From NCBI GenBank assembly GCA_017934185.1, contig JAGBJY010000043.1, forward strand, positions 16,130 to 80,129: DNA of 64,000 nucleotides, written 5' to 3'. Shown piece by piece: positions 57,937 through 64,000 of this stretch; the stretch's first letter is position 1, and each line of letters opens with the position of its first letter. The position numbers were made by a program, and so were the translations under genes. Under the pieces are notes generated by a model. It was given only the letters and a program-made list of their open reading frames with translations. It had not been told where the DNA came from and searched no databases. Source of the DNA: Bacteroidales bacterium. GTDB taxonomy: Bacteria; Bacteroidota; Bacteroidia; Bacteroidales; UBA932.

Positions 57937-58242
57937 TTAGTCTTCAATTTGGAAAAGGTTCAGGAAACCGGTCATCATAAAAACGTTGCGAATGTCGCTG
58001 TTAATGCCGCGCACAATCACTTTCCCGCCTTTCAGGGCAGCCGCTTTGCGAAGATTCAGGAAAATGCGCAGGCCGGAAGAGGCAATGTACGTCATTTCAT
58101 GGCAGTCCAGCACAAGGGTCCCGCCGGCCTTGTCCATAAGGGGTTGCAGGGCGTCGCTCACCTCCTGGGAAGCGGCCGTGTCCAGGCGTCCAATCAGTTT
58201 GGCCTCACATCCGTGGGCTTCGTTGTTGATAATAACTTCCAT
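57937..58242 (-). CDS. STAS-domain protein (anti-sigma factor antagonist-like)
   Basis: 101 residues forming a single STAS domain: VIINNEAHGCEAKLIGRLDTAASQEV, LVLDCHEMTYIASSGLRIFLNLRKAA, GKVIVRGINSDIRNVFMMTGFLNLFQI. The switch serine is Ser56 in YIASSGLR, equivalent to the SpoIIAA phosphoserine, although the usual preceding Asp is Ala54. It lies 5 bases after the PP2C/HATPase gene, its expected phosphatase and kinase. Confidence 0.92.
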   Translation of the reverse strand: MEVIINNEAHGCEAKLIGRLDTAASQEVSDALQPLMDKAGGTLVLDCHEMTYIASSGLRIFLNLRKAAALKGGKVIVRGINSDIRNVFMMTGFLNLFQIED

Positions 58243-58247
58243 AGCAA

Positions 58248-60314
58248 TTATAGTTTTTTAATCATTCTCAGATAATTCTTGTCGTTCCGGCGTTCGTATT
58301 TCACCTTGTCCATGATTTGCTTGACAAGGAAGATGCCAAGGCCGCCGATGGGGCGCTCTTCCGCGCTCAGGGTAATGTCAGGGTCTTCTTTGGCGGTGGG
58401 GTCGAAGGGTTTTCCGCTGTCGGACAGGGTGAATTCCACCGAGTCCTGCCGGAGGATGGCTTCCAGGTCAAAACTGTTATCCGACCCCTCGGGATAGGCG
58501 TAGAGGGCCACATTGGTGGCAGCTTCCTCCAGCGCCAGGTTCAGGTTCAAGGCCAGGCTGGGGTCCAGCTGCTTTTCTTCGGCTATCCGGTCTACCAGCG
58601 TGGCAATCTTGGGAAGTTCCTGAATATCATTGCGGAGGCTCAGGTGGTGCAGCGAGGGGTGCTCCTGGTTCAGGTAATGGATGAACAGGAGGGTGAGGTC
58701 GTCGCTTTGGGGAGCGCCGCTTACGAAGTGGTGAACATCGGCCTGTATCTTTCTCAAATGCTCGATGGCCGCTTTCCGGGTGGAAAGGGAGGCCAGCATG
58801 CGCTCCTCGCCGAAGAGCTCCTTGTTCGGGTTCTCGGCTTCCGTGAGGCCGTCCGTGTACAGGAAGAGGGCATCGTCGTAATGAAGCCGGATTTCCTGCT
58901 CCGTGAATTCCATCCCCGGCAGGATGGCCAGCGGGAGGTTGGGACGCACGGGCAGCATGTGTTTGTCGTCGGAGAGCAGCACGGGCGCATTGTGACCGGC
59001 GTTGCAGTAACGCAGAAGGCCGGTTTTCAAGTCCAGGATACCGCAGAAGAAGGTAACGAACATGTTGTTCTCGTTGGTGGCGGCCATGGCTTCGTTCATG
59101 GCGGAGACAATCTCTTGCGGACTCAGGCTTTTGGCCGATTCGCTGCGGAACAGGCTGCGGGTTACGGCCATCAGCAGGGAGGCGGGGACGCCTTTTCCGC
59201 TTACGTCGCCGATGCAGAAATACAGTTTTTCGTCCTGGATGTAGTAGTCGTAAAGGTCGCCGCCCACTTCCTTGGCAGGGGTGATGTCGGCCGCCATGTC
59301 AATGTCGGAGCGGTCGGGGAAAGGCGGGAAAATGCGCGGAACCATGGACATCTGGATGCCGTTGGCTATCTTCAGTTCGTCTTCCATCCTCTGTTTGCCG
59401 GCTTCCACATCTTCCATCCTTATCTGGGCCCTGCCTGTAAAGTAGAGGATGACGATGAGCAGGGCGATGCCCAGGATTTGCAGGAGCGTGACAACCAGGC
59501 CCACGCGTTTGATACTTCCATAGACTTCTTTCTCGGAAATCACCAGGGACATGTTCCAGCCGGTGTCTTCCAGGGGCGTAGAATAGCGCAGTGCTTTTTC
59601 TACGGTGAGGGTTTCCGGCGGCATGGCAATAATCTGGCCCTCACCGCTTTCGATGGTGCTGAAGGACTCTTTGTAGGGGTGGATGGCTCCCACAATTTCT
59701 CCCAGCCAGGCCAGGGAAACATCTACGCCATAAATGCCCACGATCTGCCCTTCGATGTTTCTCAGGGGGACTGCGTAGGTGACCACCATGGTGCGCACCC
59801 CGTCTTTGTCAAAATAGGGTTCGCTCCAGTGGCCCTCTCCTGTTTTGATGGGCTCGTTGAACCAGTCGGTGGCTAAATAGTCATGGTCTTCCGAACTGAA
59901 ATTCAGAACCTGGTAGCTGTTGCCGCCGCGCCGGGAAAGCACCTGCTCAAAACGGAGGCCTTTTTCCGGGTAATAATTGGGAATAAAGGCGGCAAAACCG
60001 TTCAGGATAACGGAGTCGTGGTCCATCATCCGGTGCATCACCTGGTGCAGGTCGCCGGGGTGATCCAGCTCATCCTCCAGCATCCAGGCGGTGTTCAAGG
60101 TAGCGTCCTCGATGCCCTGGGTAATCTTTTCAATCTCCAGTTGGGCGATCCTGAGCTCCGACTTGGCCCTTTTGTCGGTCTCGGTCCTCATGCCCCGTTT
60201 GGAGTATAGGTACTGAATCAGGGAGGTCACTTCCAGCAGCAGGGCGGCAAGGGCCAGAATCATGAAACCCTGGCGGGCAAACAGCTTTTTGGTATTCTGT
60301 GTCAGGGAGTCCAT
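58248..60314 (-). CDS. Cache sensor-PP2C (SpoIIE) phosphatase fused to an RsbW-like HATPase
   Basis: 688 residues. A membrane segment (17-37), a periplasmic Cache sensor (about 40-270; GHWSEPYFDKDGVRTMVVTYAVPLRN, VGIYGVDVSLAWL), a second membrane segment (272-296), a short coiled coil, a SpoIIE-type PP2C domain (metal ligands in KEVGGDLYDYY, CIGDVSGKGVPASLLMA, LYTDGLTEAENP; about 325-545), and a C-terminal GHKL domain (NLNLALEEAATNVALYAYP, SDSGKPFDP, RPIGGLGIFLVKQIMD; 560-688). The same chain thus carries both the phosphatase and the probable STAS kinase of a partner switch, driven by an external signal. It is 5 bases from the STAS gene. Confidence 0.93.
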   Translation of the reverse strand: MDSLTQNTKKLFARQGFMILALAALLLEVTSLIQYLYSKRGMRTETDKRAKSELRIAQLEIEKITQGIEDATLNTAWMLEDELDHPGDLHQVMHRMMDHDSVILNGFAAFIPNYYPEKGLRFEQVLSRRGGNSYQVLNFSSEDHDYLATDWFNEPIKTGEGHWSEPYFDKDGVRTMVVTYAVPLRNIEGQIVGIYGVDVSLAWLGEIVGAIHPYKESFSTIESGEGQIIAMPPETLTVEKALRYSTPLEDTGWNMSLVISEKEVYGSIKRVGLVVTLLQILGIALLIVILYFTGRAQIRMEDVEAGKQRMEDELKIANGIQMSMVPRIFPPFPDRSDIDMAADITPAKEVGGDLYDYYIQDEKLYFCIGDVSGKGVPASLLMAVTRSLFRSESAKSLSPQEIVSAMNEAMAATNENNMFVTFFCGILDLKTGLLRYCNAGHNAPVLLSDDKHMLPVRPNLPLAILPGMEFTEQEIRLHYDDALFLYTDGLTEAENPNKELFGEERMLASLSTRKAAIEHLRKIQADVHHFVSGAPQSDDLTLLFIHYLNQEHPSLHHLSLRNDIQELPKIATLVDRIAEEKQLDPSLALNLNLALEEAATNVALYAYPEGSDNSFDLEAILRQDSVEFTLSDSGKPFDPTAKEDPDITLSAEERPIGGLGIFLVKQIMDKVKYERRNDKNYLRMIKKL

Positions 60315-60317
60315 AGG

Positions 60318-61151
60318 TTAAATCAGGATAGAACGAAGGCAGGCGCGCATTTCGGGCATGGGCTTTTGGGTGTCGCGCTCTATAATCAGGGTCTTGAGCC
60401 CGGCGAAGGGCATGATTTCCGCTTCTATGTCTTCCAAGGGTCTGTCGGCCCCGAAATAGGCCGGGGCAAAATGGCGCCAAAACTCCGTGGAAAGGCTCTT
60501 GGGCATGTGGAAAGTTTCCCGGATGAAGGCCTCCTCGCTTACGCAGCAGCAGATGTACACCATCGCTACGTCAAAAAGGTGGTTGCCGTAGCAGAAATCT
60601 CCCAGGTCAATGAAATAGCGCTTGTCGCCCACAAAAATGGCATTGGAGAACTGGAGGTCGCCGTGGATGGCGGTGTCCTGGTCGGGGACGTCGGCAATAA
60701 ATTTCCCCAGTTTGTCTTTTTCGGCCGCGGTGAAGAAGGGATTGGCTTCCAGCAGCTGATAGTAGCGGTCTTTCACATTCTGGAAAGCCGATGTGTCCAC
60801 GCGGGTGGCGTGCAGCCGGTGGCATAACTGGGCGAATTCGGCGGCGTACAGGCCCACTTTTTCAGGCTCATCGGCCGTGGCGCGGGAATAGGACTTCTTG
60901 CCGGGGATGCGGTGGAAGCGGATGCCGTATCGGCCGTCTTCCGTTACCACATACTCGCCGGGTTCGGGCGTGGGAATGCCCAGGTCGTACACTTTCCGGG
61001 CCAGGAGCATTTCGTCAAGGGGCTGCTGGATTTTTCCGGGAAAGTAAAGTTTGAGCATGACGTTGGGATCGTCCTTGCTGTCATAGCTTTCGCCGTTGGC
61101 GCCGCCGCCAAACAGCACATAGTCGTTCAGGGAGATAGTAATGGCTTCCAT
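60318..61151 (-). CDS. Aminoglycoside-phosphotransferase-like kinase (TIGR02172-like)
   Basis: 277 residues with a protein-kinase-like fold: glycine-rich loop VLFGGGANGESY, VMLKLYFP with the ATP-binding lysine, catalytic IHGDLQFSNAIF (HGDxxxxN) and metal-binding YFIDLGDFCYGNHLFD. It resembles the TIGR02172 family of APH/choline-kinase-like proteins, whose substrate is unknown. It sits 3-4 bases from its neighbours, between a (p)ppGpp synthetase and a PP2C phosphatase, which suggests a regulatory and not an antibiotic-resistance role. Confidence 0.82.
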   Translation of the reverse strand: MEAITISLNDYVLFGGGANGESYDSKDDPNVMLKLYFPGKIQQPLDEMLLARKVYDLGIPTPEPGEYVVTEDGRYGIRFHRIPGKKSYSRATADEPEKVGLYAAEFAQLCHRLHATRVDTSAFQNVKDRYYQLLEANPFFTAAEKDKLGKFIADVPDQDTAIHGDLQFSNAIFVGDKRYFIDLGDFCYGNHLFDVAMVYICCCVSEEAFIRETFHMPKSLSTEFWRHFAPAYFGADRPLEDIEAEIMPFAGLKTLIIERDTQKPMPEMRACLRSILI

Positions 61152-61155
61152 TGTG

Positions 61156-62211
61156 TTATTGGTTCATAAAGGCTAAGTCTTTGGATTGCTCCACAAGGAG
61201 CCCGGCCATCAGTTCGTTGCTTTCCGACGCTCCGTTGAGGAGGTCGAACATCCGGCGGATGCCGGCTTTTCCGCCGCCGCTTTTGAGGATATAGGTGATG
61301 CACAAGTCCTGCGGGCCCAGGGAGGAGGCGATAATGTCCAGGTCCGTGAGCCCTATCTGGTAGCAGGCCAGTTGGTAGGCGCCCTCGGAGTAGCCCTTGA
61401 CAAGGCGGGCAATGTCGCCCAGGGTCTTGCAGCCCAGGAAAGCGAAGATGTTCAAGTAGGGGAGCAGGGACACTTCCTGGATTTCGGCCTGGTTTACGGC
61501 GGCGATGCGCTTGTTAAGCCCGTCAAAGGGTCTGAGTTCCAGGTAGCTCTTGAAGGAATCGCGGTCCAGGGACACTTCATCCAGGTTGCCGGATTTCACC
61601 AGGGCCTGCACACGGCGCCGGTAGTCTGTGAGTTCCATGCGGATGCGGCTGAATTCATCGTCCACCAACTCCAGCATGCCGGCAATACGGCTCATGGCCC
61701 GTTTGTAGCGTTTGGGAATGTCCACGCCGCTCTTGTAGCCGGTGTCGTGGTTCATGTTGGCCCAGGCGTGCTGCAGCAGGGTGCGCATCTGTATTTCAAA
61801 ACGTACGGGGAAGCGCTTGTCCTTGCAGATATAGTGGAGCGACAGGTACCCGAAGCTGTCAATTTCCAGCAGTTTCCGTTTATCCACGGAGTTCTCCCAG
61901 TCTATGTCGTAGAGCCGCTCTATGGCCGATGCCACTTTGTCAACGTCATCGCTGTAGAACGTGATAACCCTCAGGCCAACCAGGTCGGTGATATCCGCGA
62001 TTCCCTTGTATTTGGAACCCTTCAGTTCCAGCTTTCCGGCAAGGGAGTCCCGGCCCTTGACACGGGACTCAAGGGAGGCTACGAGAAGGCCGGCCTCGGC
62101 CAGGACAGCCTTGATTTCGCGGAGGAGGGTTCCCTCCATCTCCTGCAGGGTGGGCAGGAGTTCATCGAAAGAGCCCAGAAGGGCTTGGCAATGAGGGTCT
62201 AAAGTGTGCAT
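61156..62211 (-). CDS. RelA/SpoT-type (p)ppGpp synthetase-like protein
   Basis: 351 residues. The synthetase domain is at about 55-200: SRVKGRDSLAGKLELKGSKY, IADITDLVGLRVITFYSDDV, VDKRKLLEIDSFGYLSLHYI, and FEIQMRTLLQHAWANMNHDTGYKSG. There is no HD hydrolase, TGS or ACT domain, so it is of the small alarmone synthetase kind but with a 130-residue C-terminal extension of unknown role. It starts 4 bases after the antiporter gene and ends 4 bases before the kinase-like gene. Confidence 0.88.
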   Translation of the reverse strand: MHTLDPHCQALLGSFDELLPTLQEMEGTLLREIKAVLAEAGLLVASLESRVKGRDSLAGKLELKGSKYKGIADITDLVGLRVITFYSDDVDKVASAIERLYDIDWENSVDKRKLLEIDSFGYLSLHYICKDKRFPVRFEIQMRTLLQHAWANMNHDTGYKSGVDIPKRYKRAMSRIAGMLELVDDEFSRIRMELTDYRRRVQALVKSGNLDEVSLDRDSFKSYLELRPFDGLNKRIAAVNQAEIQEVSLLPYLNIFAFLGCKTLGDIARLVKGYSEGAYQLACYQIGLTDLDIIASSLGPQDLCITYILKSGGGKAGIRRMFDLLNGASESNELMAGLLVEQSKDLAFMNQ

Positions 62212-62215
62212 AGGC

Positions 62216-63724
62216 TTAATCGTCGGTTTCTCCCATTACAATAATCAGGTGGTCTCCATTGTGGACTTTCATGCTGCCATGGGGCACCAGAAACTTTCCG
62301 TCGCGTTTTACCATTACCACCCGGATCCCGTGGGGAAGGCTTAGCTCCCTGAGGGTAGAACCGTCCATGGAGTCGCCTTCGCTGATGAGGTGGTCCCGGA
62401 GCATTCCCATCTCTTCCGGCATCTCCAGGCCGAAACTCTGAACCTGAGGGTCTTCATCGTAGCTGAGTTTCAGGAGTCTGGCGGCAGGGGAGAGGCTCAT
62501 GCCCTGGCAGATGAGGGAGAGCAGGGTAATGATGAAAACCAGATTGAAAACCTCGGCGGAGCCATCCAGGCCGGCTACCACAGGGCTCATGGCGAAGAGG
62601 ATGGGGCCGGCGCCTTTCAGGCCTACCCAGGAAACCAGTACTTTGGCCCTGAAAGACAGGCGGCGGAAAGGCAGCAGGGTGATAAACACGCTGAGGGGGC
62701 GTGCCACCAGGATGAGGAAGAGGCCTGTCAGTAAGGCAGGCAGGGCAACACTTCCCATTTGGGAAGGCCTGGCCAGGAGCCCCAGCATGAGGAACATCAG
62801 CAGCTGGGCCAGCCACGACATGGCTTCGAAGAACTTGCCGACATCCCGTTTCTGCGCACCCAGAGGCACTTTATTGCCGATGAGGATGGCGGTGATATAG
62901 AGCGCCAGCAGGCCGTTGCCGCCCAGATTATCGGCCAGGCCATTGGCGAATACGCCGATGCTGAGGATGAAAATGGCGGTGAGGGAAGGAATGGAAAAAC
63001 TCACTTTCCCGAGGAGCCATTTGCCGGCAAAGCCGATACCAAAGCCGACGGCAGCACCGATTACAATTTGCAGGAAGAACATCATGACTCCTGCAAGGAC
63101 CACGGCTCCATAACTGTTACTGCCAGAGAGAGGCGTGACGTCTGCCTGGGAAAAAAGACTGACAAGAAGCAGGGTGAGGGTGAAGGCGACGGGGTCATTG
63201 CTGCCGGATTCAAGCTCCAGGAGGGGACCCAGGTGTTCCCTTAAATGGAGCCGCTTTCCATGAAGGATGGAGAAAACGGAGGTGGAATCTGTAGAGGAGA
63301 TAATGGCGGCCAGCAGAAGGCATCCCAGTGCCGTGGAGAAAATGCCGCCCAGCATGGGCCGGATAAGCAGAATGAGAAAGGCGCCGGTGATGGTAATGGT
63401 CAGGAGAACGCCCACGGTGGAGAGCAGGAGACCCTGTTTCATGACGGGTCTGGTTTCTTTCAGGGACGTTTCCATGCCGGCGGCAAACAGGATGATGCTC
63501 ATGGCAAAATGGCCTACGTGTTCCGCCACATGGTAGTTTTGGAACTGAAGTCCCACGCCGTCGGCCCCTACCAGCATGCCCACCAGAAGGATAATCAGGA
63601 GGGCCGGAGCGCCTAAGCGGGTGCCAATCTTGGATACCATCAGGGCAAAGATGAGCATGACGGACACAATCGTAAGGAGGTTGTCCGGAACTAAATCCAC
63701 GGTAAATATGGATAAAGGCATCAT
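62216..63724 (-). CDS. CPA1-type potassium (or sodium)/proton antiporter
   Basis: About 502 residues; ATGs at 63724 and 63721 both fit, the more distal TTG does not. Twelve or so membrane segments with MLVGADGVGLQF, GMETSLKETRPVMKQG, AAIISSTDSTSVFSIL, LELESGSNDPVAFTLTLLLV and VSWVGLKGAGPILFAM mark the CPA1/NhaP2-CvrA family. The last 90 residues (LISEGDSMDGSTLRELSLPHGIRVVMVKRDGKFLVPHGSMKVHNGDHLIIVMG) are an RCK_C regulatory domain. It heads the six-gene block. Confidence 0.9.
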   Translation of the reverse strand: MMPLSIFTVDLVPDNLLTIVSVMLIFALMVSKIGTRLGAPALLIILLVGMLVGADGVGLQFQNYHVAEHVGHFAMSIILFAAGMETSLKETRPVMKQGLLLSTVGVLLTITITGAFLILLIRPMLGGIFSTALGCLLLAAIISSTDSTSVFSILHGKRLHLREHLGPLLELESGSNDPVAFTLTLLLVSLFSQADVTPLSGSNSYGAVVLAGVMMFFLQIVIGAAVGFGIGFAGKWLLGKVSFSIPSLTAIFILSIGVFANGLADNLGGNGLLALYITAILIGNKVPLGAQKRDVGKFFEAMSWLAQLLMFLMLGLLARPSQMGSVALPALLTGLFLILVARPLSVFITLLPFRRLSFRAKVLVSWVGLKGAGPILFAMSPVVAGLDGSAEVFNLVFIITLLSLICQGMSLSPAARLLKLSYDEDPQVQSFGLEMPEEMGMLRDHLISEGDSMDGSTLRELSLPHGIRVVMVKRDGKFLVPHGSMKVHNGDHLIIVMGETDD

Positions 63725-63749
63725 TCGCTGCAATGAAAAATGAATTGTG

Positions 63750-63780
63750 TAAAGTTACAACTTTATTGTTTTTTTACCAA
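63750..63780 (-). promoter_or_regulatory. Promoter of the six-gene block
   Basis: Minus strand: TTG (63780-63778), 20 bases, TAACTTTA (63757-63750), one base off consensus, 26 bases before ATG 63724. Because gaps inside the block are 3-6 bases, this may be its only promoter. Confidence 0.6.
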
Positions 63781-63825
63781 ATTTTTGAAATTTGAGAAAA
63801 AGGGAACTCAAAAATGAAAAATAAT

Positions 63826-63856
63826 TTTGCGGGGTAAAAAATTATTGCTACCTTTG
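63826..63856 (+). promoter_or_regulatory. Promoter of tRNA-Glu (and rpsT)
   Basis: TTTG (63826-63829), 19 bases, TACCTTTG (63849-63856); same spacing and same surrounding bases as the tRNA-Val promoter. Confidence 0.8.
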
Positions 63857-63869
63857 CATTCCCAAGTTT

Positions 63870-63944
63870 GGTGGGTTCGTATAACGGTTAGTACTCGGGA
63901 TTTTCATTCCCGCAATAGGAGTTCGATTCTCCTACCCACTACCA
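63870..63944 (+). tRNA. tRNA-Glu (anticodon TTC)
   Basis: Acceptor GGTGGGT pairs with ACCCACT (first pair G-T), D arm GTA...TAC, anticodon stem CGGGA/TCCCG with loop TTTTCAT giving TTC, T arm AGGAG-TTCGATT-CTCCT, encoded CCA. No terminator follows before the rpsT start 20 bases later, so the two are probably co-transcribed. Confidence 0.94.
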
Positions 63945-63963
63945 AATATAAAAAAGTAAAATA

Positions 63964-64000
63964 ATGGCAAACACAAAATCCGCCGCACGTGCCGCCCGTC
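63964..64000 (+). CDS. rpsT: Ribosomal protein bS20, start only (cut by window edge)
   Basis: The first twelve codons read MANTKSAARAAR, the usual start of bS20 (MANxKSAxKxxR). The gene lies 20 bases after tRNA-Glu, an order I recall from other Bacteroidales. Only 37 bases are in the window. Confidence 0.8.
   Translation, partial: MANTKSAARAAR

Overview
The window looks like a chromosomal segment of a GC-rich member of the Bacteroidales, probably gut-associated. The evidence is Bacteroidetes-type promoters (TTG or TTTG, 19-20 bases, then TAnnTTTG) before many genes, families typical of the phylum (DUF4249, DUF4988, DUF3822, PP-loop-free DUF1703 ATPases, TonB receptor, cellobiose-epimerase/GH3/GPH sugar locus), and lipoprotein signals everywhere. 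No rRNA, CRISPR array or prophage was seen. Two tRNAs are present (Val-CAC and Glu-TTC), the second leading into rpsT at the right edge.

Layout. 1-4440 (+): end of a sugar-epimerase / GH3 / GPH-symporter locus for beta-linked oligosaccharides. 4441-6270: a REP-associated tyrosine transposase (RAYT-like) and a small DNA-binding-like protein between two perfect 22-bp-arm palindromes; two further members of this palindrome family sit at 31.2 kb and 51.0 kb. 6398-13367 (-): rpmH, then the chain GH89-EEP fusion, polA, ECF sigma factor, rsmG. 13394-18627: a scarred mosaic of gene fragments, two DUF1703 ATPase/nuclease genes and a DUF4160/DUF2442 pair. 18671-27615 (-): a long close-packed chain nrnA, two FKBP lipoproteins, MATE pump, cytidylate-kinase-like protein, serine hydrolase, MORN protein, ettA. 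27719-36778 (+): conserved membrane-anchored protein, DUF3822, rsmD, cstA, DUF853 ATPase, DUF4988 lipoprotein, M6 peptidase. 36775-37737: mazG diverging from tRNA-Val. 37896-47738: membrane protein, HAD-like lipoprotein, membrane-anchored AraC regulator, two large MscS paralogues flanking a MATE pump. 47735-50940 (-): TonB receptor with DUF4249 partner. 51036-55949 (-): TolC/HlyD/two ABC-2 permeases, with a divergent AraC regulator at 56127. 57064-63724 (-): a six-gene block with 3-6 base gaps joining a cation/proton antiporter, a (p)ppGpp synthetase, a kinase-like protein, a Cache-PP2C-HATPase protein, a STAS protein and a zinc metallopeptidase.

The most unusual things are: (1) that six-gene block, which reads as a partner-switching stress module physically tied to (p)ppGpp and ion homeostasis; (2) the RAYT with a modular palindrome family whose outer arms are swapped between copies yet stay paired; (3) the heptamer GGCCGAT/ATCGGCC, which by eye occurs about 100 times in 64 kb, roughly ten times expectation; (4) palindromic repeats inserted in frame in polA (in a degenerate proofreading domain) and in the GH3 gene; (5) a GH89 glycosidase fused to an EEP-type phosphodiesterase domain; and (6) a shared roughly 43-base element placed about 65-70 bases before two unrelated membrane-protein genes.
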